A stretch of 64,000 nt of DNA, taken from NCBI RefSeq assembly GCF_000002235.5, contig NW_022145596.1, forward strand, positions 4,584,352-4,648,351, written 5' to 3'. The position numbers were made by a program, and so were the translations under genes. This DNA is from Strongylocentrotus purpuratus (lineage: Eukaryota > Echinodermata > Echinoidea > Camarodonta > Strongylocentrotidae). Each line of letters opens with the position of its first letter. Position 1 is the stretch's first letter. Below are positions 62,201 to 64,000 of this stretch, in pieces. The notes below the pieces were generated by a model. It had not been told where the DNA came from, did not search any database, and saw nothing but the letters and a program-made list of their open reading frames with translations.

Positions 62201-63544
62201 TCAAATGTTTTCCCCTCTCTCTTAGGAGCTATGGATGTTTCCATCTACCCTTTCAAGAACGACCCAGAAATCATCCACATGGCTGCCATGGCATATGGCG
62301 TACGGCCCACTCTCTTTGCCAACGCTCCAGTCAGAACGACAAATGTTGATTCAATTATTTTCCGGTTCTATTTTGATGGTAAGATTTTATTCATTTTTGT
62401 ATGCCTCCGTTACGAAGTAGCCGGAGGCATTATGTTTTCGGGTAGTCCGTCCGTCCGTCCGTCCGTCCGTCCGTACCTCCCATTCTCATGATCGCGTTAT
62501 CTCAAGAACCGACTGATGGATTCCTGCCCTACTTAGTTCATGTATGTATCTTGCAGAGCCAATTAATTGATTAGATTTTGGGGTCACAAGGTCATAGGTC
62601 AAAGGTCACAGGGCTCATAATATATGCAAAAATAGCTAGTGATCGCGTTATCACAAGAACTGATTGATGGATTCCGGCCAAACTCAGGTCATGTATGCAT
62701 CTTGCAGAGCCAATTAATTGAGTAGATTTTGGGGTCACAAGGTCATAGGTCAAAGGTCACAGGGCTCATTATGTATGCAAAAATAGCTTGTGATCACATT
62801 ATCATTAGAACCGATGGATGGATTACCATCAAACTCAAGACATGTATGTATCTTGCAGAGCCAATGAGCCAATGAGTAGATTTGGGGGGCATGAGGTCAA
62901 AGATCAAAGGATCATACATGTATATGAGAAAAAGCTTGTAATCACGATATTCTGAGAACCTGTTAATGGATTACAATCGAACTTGAATTTGAAAAATTGC
63001 TCTATGACGGAGGCATCATTTTCGACTGCGCGCAGTCAAAGTTCCATCTAGTTTCTGGTTGAATTAATGAAAATAATATTCAGTTTGTATTTTGTTAATT
63101 TCCAGTGAGCAAGTCCAAGAAATATGAAAGACGTAAATGCAATCCCAATTTTAAGTTTTGGATGATATGCGAAAAGTTTTTGATTTCTTGTTTCTATTAT
63201 TTATTCTTTTAATTATTAGTCTAATTATAGAGATATTGTCTAAGATTTAAATCCAATTTAGAGACTTTACTGTCACCAGATGGCTTGTTAATGTACTAAG
63301 TTTTAATTCTTTGATATTCATATCATGCAGAGCTACAATCAATCACAATGTTCCATAGCTAATGCAATTGAAATTTCTCTAAAAATCAAATCACGGTTTA
63401 TTGTGTGTGATGAGCTTAATTCTCTATTATTGTACTTTGTGATTTGCAGGGGTAATAATAGATTTTTTCAATCTTTTCCCCACAATATATGCAGGTTTCA
63501 AGACGGACACAACAGGTTGCAGTCGTCCTTTTACTGATATATGA
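20127..63544 (+). CDS. large secreted EAR/EPTP-repeat protein with tandem VDGVD stalk repeats, 33 coding exons
   Basis: Thirty-three exons join into one frame of 6,531 nt (2,176 aa plus stop). Every junction is GT-AG with matching phase. Order: signal peptide (about 1-19); propeptide with a furin-type RRKR at 86-89; seven EAR/EPTP repeats at about 105-500; about 20 degenerate repeats of roughly 60 aa at about 515-1740, built on QTITGxKTF and GTVDGVDISDL motifs; a second EAR block of seven or eight units at about 1742-2160; a short tail with one Cys. EAR repeats in LGI proteins, TSPEAR and ADGRV1 form seven-bladed extracellular propellers, so two propellers joined by a long beta-rich stalk are inferred. 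I see no transmembrane segment after the signal peptide. Introns with no entry of their own hold only AT-rich, non-coding sequence as far as I can see. Function is unknown: adhesion, egg-coat or matrix roles are guesses. Transcript support is needed for the weaker borders. Confidence 0.85.
20652..20831 (+). CDS. EAR protein exon 2: propeptide with RRKR cleavage site
   Basis: 180 nt, phase 1-1. Polar and charged. LSRRKRSHEEE places a furin-type site at residues 86-89. The following intron is 12.1 kb and contains the antisense RWDD2 gene. Confidence 0.75.
20832..22206. other. start of EAR intron 2, no feature
   Basis: AT-rich; includes the 3' side of the antisense RWDD2 gene. No repeat family recognised. 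Confidence 0.4.
22207..22917 (-). CDS. RWDD2B: RWDD2 exon 2 (end of RWD, DUF1115, stop)
   Basis: 711 nt from acceptor GAACTCAG. It begins IDLDLQCCLPLDYPNVLPEL, upstream of the first ATG of the open frame, and ends GRVSQKDTS. The DUF1115-type region covers about the last 170 residues. Confidence 0.93.
   Translation of the reverse strand: MDLDLQCCLPLDYPNVLPELNVQSNVLSRQQYRILNDDLMEHIESLDRGELCITEAVQWLQENASCYLKTAEVPSQGNVKEQSKKKQQPSSFTRLWIHSHHIYSRSKREDIFAWSKERGLTGFSLPGKPGIICVEGSQGDVDEIWHKLRRLNWKKLTSKHREDFALDADDTELFSTNFSRLRHFSDFQEINFAVRGSRDYHMDLGQFFQYLEKHNCADAFKILLGVDGRVSQKDTS
22207..28267 (-). CDS. RWDD2B: RWD domain-containing protein 2 (RWDD2A/B-like), two exons, nested antisense
   Basis: Exons 28267-27989 and 22917-22207 join in phase 0 to 990 nt (329 aa plus stop). 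Exon 1 and the start of exon 2 form the RWD domain: ISEIELLDSMFPGD at the N-terminus and the signature YPNVLPELNV (YPxxxP) at residues 106-115. The C-terminal half (LWIHSHHIYSRSKREDIFAW, GKPGIICVEGSQGDVDEIW, NFAVRGSRDYHMDLGQFFQY) matches the DUF1115 domain that pairs with RWD in RWDD2A/B. Length is close to vertebrate RWDD2B (about 320 aa). Its biochemical role is poorly known. A versus B cannot be decided here. The whole gene lies inside intron 2 of the EAR gene on the other strand, and its own 5.1-kb intron is packed with satellites. Confidence 0.93.
23229..23560. repeat. GGATCCAGG-family element with inverted ends and G/C tracts
   Basis: Bounded by AGATCTAGATCCAGGCGC on the left and CCACTGTCTAGATCT on the right, which are inverted. 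Internal poly-G and poly-C runs. Shares the GCGGATCCAGG core with 1-258, 24705-24960 and 26365-26397. Confidence 0.65.
23621..24390 (-). repeat. 21-bp minisatellite array A (about 35 units)
   Basis: Units of 20-21 bp share CGTTTTCCTGAGATAA and differ in the next 4-5 bases (four variants). Outer flank CGGAGCCCCGGAAGTGACAT. Because the unit is divisible by three, all frames on the minus strand stay open, giving false proteins of SQENE, LRKT and ISGK repeats. Confidence 0.95.
24705..24960 (+). repeat. G/C-tract interspersed repeat, copy 2
   Basis: CAGGCGCGGATCCAGG, G-tract, C-tract, A-tract, long purine run, CTTGCCTCCCAGGCTG and a second C-tract: the inverted equivalent of 1-258. Confidence 0.8.
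24990..25190 (+). repeat. interspersed repeat, second copy of 2010-2200
   Basis: Shares TTCAAACGTGGTTTATTTCT and the following 80 bp. Here it sits directly behind the G/C-tract repeat. Confidence 0.65.
25285..25580 (+). repeat. three-unit tandem repeat (ATGCTCATCTGAC...CCTAAAACCCC)
   Basis: Three units of roughly 90-130 bp begin ATGCTCATCTGAC and run through GCCTAAAACCCC to a GC-rich hairpin-like GGGGCTCTGCCCCC. Confidence 0.75.
25590..26275 (+). repeat. tandem satellite, about 110-bp unit, six copies
   Basis: Landmarks AAAGCTTCCGCGCTTCGCGC, then a G-tract, then ATTCAGAC.AGGATTA, GAACGGTACAACGAATCGTC and TTCTTTCTCTAATGATTTA recur every 102-113 bp. Each unit carries a GC hairpin. Confidence 0.85.
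26276..26727. repeat. repeat junction with poly-C, GGATCCGCGCCTG end and poly-G
   Basis: CCTAAGAAATCCTGGATCCG at about 26372-26391 is the inverted start of the 23229-23560 family, so even this family is present in both orientations around the satellites. Confidence 0.6.
26728..27898 (+). repeat. 21-bp minisatellite array B, inverted (about 54 units)
   Basis: Same unit read on the other strand (TTATCTCAGGAAAACG), same four variants. It ends with the reverse complement of the array A flank (ATGTCACTTCCGGGGCTCCG). One unit holds an extra 3 bp near 27540. Confidence 0.95.
27989..28267 (-). CDS. RWDD2B: RWDD2 exon 1 (N-terminal part of RWD domain)
   Basis: 279 nt, 93 codons, from MASPNFIENLELQISEIELL to NGHHNGIPN. 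The donor GTAAGT is in phase 0. The middle (GISGNSASGKGGTGAIRQ) is a low-complexity insertion in the RWD fold. Confidence 0.92.
28268..29451. other. upstream of RWDD2, no feature
   Basis: Likely holds the RWDD2 promoter and 5' UTR. A G-rich stretch near 28869-28905 is the only GC-rich block. No gene recognised. Confidence 0.4.
29452..31342 (+). mobile_element. 5'-truncated non-LTR retrotransposon (reverse transcriptase C-terminal half)
   Basis: The open frame from 29452 has GVPQGSVLGPSLFLYYINDL and the catalytic FADD box (VCLFADDAIIYL), then KYLGITITSDLKWDKHI. The frame resumes after the insertion with IEYSSTVWDPSSANHIHQIE and ends CLTGGSN, TAA at about 31191. The 3' end has a (GAA)n tail at 31316-31342. 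The truncated 5' end and microsatellite tail fit the CR1/L2-like LINE class. It is split by the foldback at 29976-30750; without that 784-bp insertion (element plus one target copy) the frame is continuous. Confidence 0.9.
29976..30750. mobile_element. 775-bp foldback element with 374-bp arms and 9-bp target duplication
   Basis: Arms 29976-30349 and 30377-30750 are near-perfect reverse complements around a 27-bp spacer. TAACTCCGGGAAGCTCC begins each arm. TAGTAAGAC is duplicated at 29967-29975 and 30751-30759. Long inverted arms with a 9-bp duplication are typical of non-autonomous Mutator-like elements. No transposase. Confidence 0.85.
31702..32162. mobile_element. 460-bp foldback with about 215-bp imperfect arms
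   Basis: TCAAAGAGAAA, GGGCAGAAACTC/GAGTTTCTGCCC, TCATATGACACCTCAGTCAG and AACAAATTTTGTTT-like blocks pair across a 28-bp spacer at 31921-31948. Arms are diverged by indels. Ends are not sharp and no target duplication was seen. Confidence 0.7.
32634..32905 (-). mobile_element. SINE-like repeat, family A copy 1
   Basis: Shares GTCTCTCCTCC, CACTACAC..GGTTTCC, GCAGTGGG.TTCTTAAC, CAAGGTGG and GGGCCTCCATT with 44335-44640 and (inverted) 38145-38395. Ends about 75 bp before EAR exon 3. Confidence 0.6.
32982..33154 (+). CDS. EAR protein exon 3: EAR repeat 1
   Basis: 173 nt, phase 1 to 0. VEILFYDDDLYIIITHAS followed by VHIYKFDNQ is a standard EAR blade. Acceptor CTCCTTTCAG, donor GTAAGT. Confidence 0.88.
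33906..34014 (+). CDS. EAR protein exon 4: EAR repeat 2, first part
   Basis: 109 nt, phase 0 to 1. Encodes VQDVDFFIYDGLHYVVVAI, the blade core. The acceptor is TTTTTTCTAG. Confidence 0.87.
34699..34908 (+). CDS. EAR protein exon 5: EAR repeats 2 (end) and 3
   Basis: 210 nt, phase 1-1. GLFTYLWTVDQ closes blade 2; QTFFQVQRL through VMYEWKG forms blade 3. The donor GTTAGA is weaker than its neighbours. Confidence 0.86.
35661..35795. repeat. nested hairpin element 28 bp before EAR exon 6
   Basis: ATATCGACTGCTTTATAGGC pairs with GAGCCTATAAA and CAAAGCAGTCGATAT; inside, CTTGCCAT and ATGGCAAG form a second hairpin. Confidence 0.6.
35824..36108 (+). CDS. EAR protein exon 6: EAR repeat 4 and most of 5
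   Basis: 285 nt, phase 1-1. RVFLGLASSASMYDEP and ILLYNLHLHQFETFQTI show the FxxFQ boundary between blades. A hairpin-rich repeat ends about 28 bp before the acceptor. Confidence 0.88.
36615..37157 (+). CDS. EAR protein exon 7: EAR repeats 5-7 and entry into the stalk
   Basis: 543 nt, the largest exon, phase 1-1. It completes blade 5 (SFIYKYNENKFIPFQ) and carries blades 6 and 7 (ITFYEYDGWQFQ, NLFKLQFAP). It then passes into the first beta-rich stalk unit (VDGGEFDLSGNVSFLSGIT). Confidence 0.88.
37938..38093 (+). CDS. EAR protein exon 8: stalk, possible short coiled coil
   Basis: 156 nt, phase 1-1. EEEQLQRIINKMNTNANKIT looks helical, perhaps a short coiled coil that could oligomerise the stalk. 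It ends TPQTITG, the first clear QTITG motif. A SINE-like copy follows the donor within about 55 bp. Confidence 0.82.
38145..38395 (+). mobile_element. SINE-like repeat, family A copy 2 (inverted)
   Basis: Reads AAATGGAGGCCCTGTGTAG, AGGAGAGTCACCCCCTTGG, GGGACCAGAGGGTTACAGTG in the sense opposite to the other two copies. Confidence 0.6.
38470..38640 (-). mobile_element. fragment of the 16970-17354 element family
   Basis: Contains AATGTTGGCAGTC, GGGGGTGCTTTC, ACGAGCATA..GTACCCTAAATAACACTGAG, the reverse complement of the left third of that element. Confidence 0.65.
38645..38765. mobile_element. fragment of the ACCACTTTTT..GTTTCCTTTG element family
   Basis: Internal repeats of AAGACC and GTTTCCTTTG and an end reading ACAGGTTTCAAAGTAT; relates to 53744-53930. 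Confidence 0.45.
38840..38976 (+). CDS. EAR protein exon 9: stalk repeat
   Basis: 137 nt, phase 1 to 0. LKTFASFEAVGD continues the QTITG motif across the junction; DINIQDLYDEY is the degenerate VDGVD part. Confidence 0.8.
39733..39895 (+). CDS. EAR protein exon 10: stalk repeat
   Basis: 163 nt, phase 0 to 1. TGTVDDVDMTEVVTLSGDHT and ITGVKTFTGQITANG give a complete unit. The exon has no start codon of its own; it was recognised from frame and motif. Confidence 0.84.
39912..40108 (+). mobile_element. 196-bp TTAA-type MITE, copy 1
   Basis: Begins TTAAAGCCT 16 bp after the EAR exon 10 donor and shares GGATTAGACCTCCCTG, CAGCTCTCAATTAACA and GCTTAGGCATTGTTT with 61977-62172. The right end is mutated. 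Confidence 0.7.
40313..40735. repeat. 12-bp minisatellite (GTACCCTTGTCR), about 35 units
   Basis: Degenerate GTACCCTTGTCA/G units. Divisible by three, so long overlapping false ORFs appear on both strands. Inside EAR intron 10. Confidence 0.9.
41091..41306 (+). CDS. EAR protein exon 11: two stalk repeats
   Basis: 216 nt, phase 1-1. VSGTVDGVTLTP and VTGTVDGVDLSELKDEAV flank AQTVTGTYTF. A MITE-like element begins 23 bp inside the donor. Confidence 0.87.
41330..41579 (+). mobile_element. 250-bp inverted-repeat element, family S, copy 2
   Basis: Same ends (CGAGGATTCAG ... CCCCTCG) and same internal block CAACACTCCATTGAAGTCA. Starts 23 bp after the EAR exon 11 donor. Confidence 0.75.
41660..41885 (-). 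mobile_element. probable second SINE family
   Basis: The minus strand reads AGTAGAATGGTATATTG, GGCTCTGGATTC, then GGTCTTGGGTTCAACC (B-box-like), then CCTTGGACAAGGTGTTTAG. Confidence 0.5.
41946..42055 (+). pseudogene. decayed copy A of EAR exon 12
   Basis: CAAGACGTTTGATGGAGC, GGTCATTGATGGTAATAC and GGTGAAGGGATGGAGG align with exon 12 in order. The acceptor AG is GCGGG here, and an in-frame TAA follows GATGGAGCTATT. Not usable as an exon. Confidence 0.7.
42139..42275 (+). pseudogene. decayed copy B of EAR exon 12
   Basis: GCAGGGCCCATGGCATTCAA, GGTCTGACAATCAATAATGG and GAGAACCTTGACGCTGGCAT align with exon 12. An acceptor AG remains, but an in-frame TGA follows at AATGGGCTCTGA. Confidence 0.8.
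42340..42474 (+). CDS. EAR protein exon 12: stalk repeat, member of a tandem exon triplication
   Basis: 135 nt, phase 1-1. PMTFDGAVTMGDGLTVTAG then NTVDGVDIEDLDAGIL. It is the intact copy; two decayed copies lie about 195 and 390 bp upstream. Confidence 0.87.
42834..43037 (+). CDS. EAR protein exon 13: stalk repeats
   Basis: 204 nt, phase 1-1. EYTFTSPLTVEGDITTEGTV followed by a more diverged unit LNIAGPLKFANDVTLESLVL. Acceptor CCTCCTACAG. Confidence 0.86.
43460..43690 (+). repeat. degenerate tandem repeat, about 50-55-bp unit, 4-5 copies
   Basis: TTGCCATTTTATCAATGCC and TTCAAAAT.CCAGAAG recur. Inside EAR intron 13. Confidence 0.7.
43930..44127 (+). CDS. EAR protein exon 14: stalk repeats
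   Basis: 198 nt, phase 1-1. The first AG (CATCCAG) is used. A second AG 10 nt further would shift the frame and meet an early TGA. Encodes IQQVSGSVEFSTDIYLND and INDRIDGVNLKTLV, ending NQEITG. Confidence 0.83.
44335..44640 (-). mobile_element. SINE, family A copy 3 with tRNA-like head
   Basis: On the minus strand it begins GGAGGCTAGTTTGCTCAGTC, resembling an A box, and has GTGGATTCTATTCC, resembling a B box, about 40 nt later. The body matches the other two copies. tRNA-derived SINE is the natural reading. Confidence 0.65.
44950..45110 (+). CDS. EAR protein exon 15: stalk repeat
   Basis: 161 nt, phase 1 to 0. VKTFAKDVDIQADLTVSLHI then DTVDINDLDDNAIKLSSGD. The donor is GTATTC. Confidence 0.84.
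45120..45430 (+). repeat. duplicated purine-rich block
   Basis: GGCTTGGCTA.AGGGAGA, GGTAAGGACAAG and ATAAAAGATGATAG occur in the same order twice, ending in TGTTAATTTT. Confidence 0.65.
45741..46250. mobile_element. 510-bp element with TTAA edges
   Basis: AGGTAATACAAAGTTTTGG (45745-45763) and its exact reverse complement (46229-46247) sit inside TTAA at both edges. No coding capacity. Confidence 0.7.
46334..46628 (+). CDS. EAR protein exon 16: two stalk repeats
   Basis: 295 nt, phase 0 to 1. GTTETIAGAKSFTAVTSSEN and VTVSGSWQFSNDVNIGGTLS are two copies of the strand pair; VPIDRLYSEAVKLD is a diverged VDGVD segment. Confidence 0.87.
47117..47296 (+). CDS. EAR protein exon 17: stalk repeat
   Basis: 180 nt, phase 1-1. 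SGAQTITSDTSFSQTVTAS then LVLSGDLNGEDIEDVESDTL. Confidence 0.87.
47801..47995 (+). CDS. EAR protein exon 18: stalk repeats
   Basis: 195 nt, phase 1-1. AQVVTGSKTFESLTVRDDL, VSGTVGGVDVSDMNDNAV and NQDIAGAKTFGASPTFTD: one of the best-kept copies of the motif pair. Confidence 0.88.
48411..48608 (+). CDS. EAR protein exon 19: diverged stalk repeats
   Basis: 198 nt, phase 1-1. TQTVQGTVQTVDVAMEDNVI and VSSTVNALVVEDMWTHSAKI. The codons are GC-rich against an AT-rich intron. Confidence 0.85.
48645..48840. repeat. purine-rich tract with (GA)n
   Basis: About 200 bp of nearly pure purine, (GA)n at about 48780-48803, starting 40 bp after the EAR exon 19 donor. Confidence 0.75.
48997..49100 (+). CDS. EAR protein exon 20: short stalk exon
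   Basis: 104 nt, phase 1 to 0. PLEFSDVESEDDVTASGAVD then GILISRDVAISDTA. Acceptor TGTCTTCCAG. Confidence 0.83.
49141..49354. mobile_element. about 210-bp inverted-repeat element
   Basis: GTTGTATTGCCCTTC (49143-49157) and its exact reverse complement (49338-49352). Starts about 40 bp after EAR exon 20. Confidence 0.65.
49364..50253. mobile_element. 890-bp piggyBac-like non-autonomous element
   Basis: TTAA|CCCTTACTGTACTGG on the left and CCAGTACAGTAAGGG|TTAA on the right: perfect 15-bp inverted repeats starting CCCTT inside duplicated TTAA, the piggyBac hallmark. No transposase. A G-tract/C-tract pair lies near its right end. Confidence 0.8.
50649..50808 (+). CDS. EAR protein exon 21: stalk repeat
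   Basis: 160 nt, phase 0 to 1. DQVFTGAKTFQAATSFGAD, VNTIDILQLWNKV and NQDITAGKTFS. Confidence 0.85.
51590..51747 (+). CDS. EAR protein exon 22: stalk repeat
   Basis: 158 nt, phase 1 to 0. GITINGNLAVTGTVDGVDVS then DLADRAVVTSDVNNAVQTIT. Acceptor TTTTAAG (non-C before AG), donor GTTAGT. Confidence 0.84.
51953..52232 (+). CDS. EAR protein exon 23: stalk repeats
   Basis: 280 nt, phase 0 to 1. LQTVDIQALDSSYFSRSAS, SQTIIGSKRYTGNVIIATG and DTIYGVKTFQQCISIKG; contains one Cys. Confidence 0.86.
52430..52760 (+). repeat. degenerate tandem repeat around ACTGTTCAAGATGTGTTCAT
   Basis: At least six diverged units of about 45 bp (TTACTGTTCAAG, GTGTTCATAYAGGTCT) end about 100 bp before EAR exon 24. Confidence 0.65.
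52858..53122 (+). CDS. EAR protein exon 24: two stalk repeats
   Basis: 265 nt, phase 1 to 2. DLLVDGTVDGVDISDNVMVT, VQLVTGFKAFTSDVAIDGQ and ITIDGVDVSDWGGHAV. The donor GGTGAGT fixes phase 2, and the next exon matches it. Confidence 0.88.
53523..53697 (+). CDS. EAR protein exon 25: stalk repeat with two in-frame acceptors
   Basis: 175 nt, phase 2 to 0. RDQTVTAIKTFQFGVLFSGN and MDVTGTVQGADVQDI. A second AG 18 nt inside (exon from 53541) would also keep the frame and remove six residues. Confidence 0.8.
53744..53930. mobile_element. 187-bp inverted-repeat element with internal repeats
   Basis: CAGTCGAACCTGCTTTAGTG and CACTATATATAGACAGGTTT are imperfect inverted ends; CTACAAAGACCA and GTTTCCCTTG recur inside. 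Confidence 0.55.
54067..54277 (+). CDS. EAR protein exon 26: last stalk repeat and acidic linker
   Basis: 211 nt, phase 0 to 1. SGEQTITGPLVLQTSPTFSD, LIDGEDVVELYL, then an acidic, probably helical linker LDDFEDFLDDQCHLLDDMHD. Confidence 0.86.
55065..55273 (+). CDS. EAR protein exon 27: second EAR block, repeat 1
   Basis: 209 nt, phase 1 to 0. MRGYYFDGVQWLFQAMGDP then DSFIYQWNDVNDRFQRFK, the FxxF blade boundary. Confidence 0.86.
56328..56487 (+). CDS. EAR protein exon 28: second EAR block, repeat 2
   Basis: 160 nt, phase 0 to 1. IHDVAFFDHEGWLFMAVITS is a clear EAR core; FRYNAYKLDG closes the blade. Confidence 0.87.
57298..58552. mobile_element. candidate solo LTR or other large insertion in EAR intron 28
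   Basis: TGTTAGTTAA at about 57412 and TTAACTACTAACA ending near 58551 give TG..CA edges with inverted TGTTAGT/ACTAACA. TATAAAAG lies near 57497. Just left of it, CTAACGCCCCCGACCCCTCG and its inverted form form another palindrome. No target duplication was found, so the class is uncertain. Confidence 0.4.
59382..59671 (+). CDS. EAR protein exon 29: second EAR block, repeats 3-5
   Basis: 290 nt, phase 1 to 0. ITDRFILIIVWAPLVDQFFV, QPCLAIANHKAVV and NNVIDTLGAVK. A 250-bp family element starts 14 bp inside the donor. Confidence 0.86.
59686..59895 (+). mobile_element. 250-bp inverted-repeat element, family S, copy 3 (3'-truncated)
   Basis: Starts CGAGGGTTCAGTGACACAAA. Homology stops after TTTTTTCTCAAAAT, so the right inverted repeat is missing. 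Starts 14 bp after the EAR exon 29 donor. Confidence 0.75.
60407..60654 (+). CDS. EAR protein exon 30: second EAR block, repeats 5-6
   Basis: 248 nt, phase 0 to 2. IHPFVYEGILHLAVANRLDT and AVTEFHGTYFVAFANEFEG are two blade cores. Confidence 0.87.
61116..61312 (+). CDS. EAR protein exon 31: second EAR block, repeats 6-7
   Basis: 197 nt, phase 2 to 1. VKSLEFVVLHDQLFLVVINR, NIFRYEGMQKFQVIHTI: a textbook blade with the FQ boundary. Donor GTTAGC. Confidence 0.87.
61405..61735 (+). repeat. 30-bp minisatellite, about 10 units
   Basis: CTAACTCTGACCCTRAACCT plus GACCCCAGCC repeats. Open frames on both strands follow from the unit being a multiple of three. Lies in EAR intron 31. Confidence 0.92.
61977..62172 (+). 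mobile_element. 196-bp TTAA-type MITE, copy 2
   Basis: TTAAAGCCTGTCTGCACTA and TAGTGCAGTGGGGCTTTAA are inverted ends sharing TTAA. Ends 53 bp before EAR exon 32. Confidence 0.75.
62226..62378 (+). CDS. EAR protein exon 32: last EAR unit
   Basis: 153 nt, phase 1-1. AMDVSIYPFKNDPEIIHMAA then SIIFRFYFDG. A repeat-rich element starts about 20 bp beyond the donor. Confidence 0.84.
62395..63055 (+). mobile_element. GGAGGCATTATG-type element with (GTCC)n and three 150-bp internal repeats
   Basis: Starts TATGCCTCCGTTACG, then GCCGGAGGCATTATGTTTTC and (GTCC)n at about 62446-62473. Then three and a partial fourth unit of about 150 bp (GATCGCGTTATC...CTTGCAGAGCCAAT...AAAAATAGCT). Ends near GACGGAGGCATCATTTTCG. 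This layout is a familiar non-coding repeat of marine invertebrates. It starts about 20 bp past EAR exon 32. Confidence 0.75.
63495..63544 (+). CDS. EAR protein exon 33: C-terminus and stop
   Basis: 50 nt from acceptor TATATGCAG: FKTDTTGCSRPFTDI then TGA. It is short, so its support is frame match and position only. If it is wrong, the protein would end a few residues later or use another last exon. Confidence 0.65.
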
Positions 63545-64000
63545 ACATTTTGTCCTACTCCAAAATGCTGTAGTACAGATCTTTGATGTTCACTGAGATC
63601 TTTCAAGGCCAAACTTGTGTGAAATGGTAGCTTTTAGCAGACACACACACACAAAAAAAGAGAAAACCTGATGGTATGATATCACAATTCATTTTTTTGG
63701 ATTATTATGTCTTAACATTAAATTGTTATGATACACACAAACAAAATTCAAGCCATCTGAGCATACAAACCCTTACAGATTAACAGTTTGATTCTGACTG
63801 AGCAATGTTTTCTAATTAGAAGAAGTTGGCTCGGAGTGACTTGTTATTGTGTCTTTGCTTAACATTCTCTTTAAGTGGCATGTATTCAAATATAATAGAG
63901 ATTTTTTGTCAACATTCCAATTTTGTTGAAACATGGACACTAATTCTGTAAAATGTTATACCTGAGTAGAAATCCAAACTCTTTCTTTCTTGTGTTATAA
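63545..64000 (+). other. probable 3' UTR and flank of the EAR gene
   Basis: AT-rich non-coding sequence after the stop. A variant polyadenylation hexamer ATTAAA lies at 63717-63722; no AATAAA was noticed before the window ends. Contains a short (CA)n run near 63643. Confidence 0.4.

Overview
This is a window from an animal nuclear genome. It holds GT-AG introns, animal gene families (PGRMC, RWDD2, EAR/EPTP repeats), non-LTR retrotransposon pieces, tRNA-derived SINEs and many short inverted-repeat elements, on an AT-rich background full of homopolymer G/C tracts and TACATGTA-like motifs. That mix fits a marine deuterostome invertebrate best, most likely an echinoderm such as a sea urchin. The species is inferred, not proven. 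No tools were run; exon borders come from reading frame, splice-site consensus and intron phase.

Layout. 1-8.6 kb: repeats and AT-rich sequence without a recognised gene. 8.65-15.47 kb, minus strand: a complete three-exon PGRMC gene (about 173 aa; one membrane anchor plus a cytochrome b5-like haem domain). 15.5-20 kb: intergenic, with a TTAA-ended foldback, an element with an 8-bp target duplication and two local tandem duplications. 20.13-63.54 kb, plus strand: one large gene of 33 coding exons (6,531 nt, about 2,176 aa) encoding a secreted protein. Its order is signal peptide, propeptide with an RRKR cleavage site, seven EAR/EPTP repeats (a probable seven-bladed propeller), about 1,200 residues of tandem repeats carrying QTITGxKTF and GTVDGVDISDL motifs, then a second EAR block, then stop. 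The complete exon chain keeps one frame with matching phases throughout; 22 of 32 introns are phase 1.

Nested in the 12-kb second intron of that gene, on the opposite strand, is a two-exon RWDD2 gene (22.2-28.3 kb; about 329 aa). The RWDD2 intron holds two inverted arrays of a 20-21-bp minisatellite, 4.3 kb from end to end, around further satellites. The same host intron holds a 5'-truncated LINE interrupted by a 775-bp foldback element with a 9-bp target duplication, and a second large foldback.

The introns from 33 to 63 kb carry several families of small transposon-like elements. Many lie within 15-60 bp of an exon. All three copies of one 250-bp family sit 14-33 bp inside a splice donor, in two different genes. 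The exon at 42,340 has two decayed copies upstream at a spacing of about 195 bp, a visible record of how the repeat region grew.
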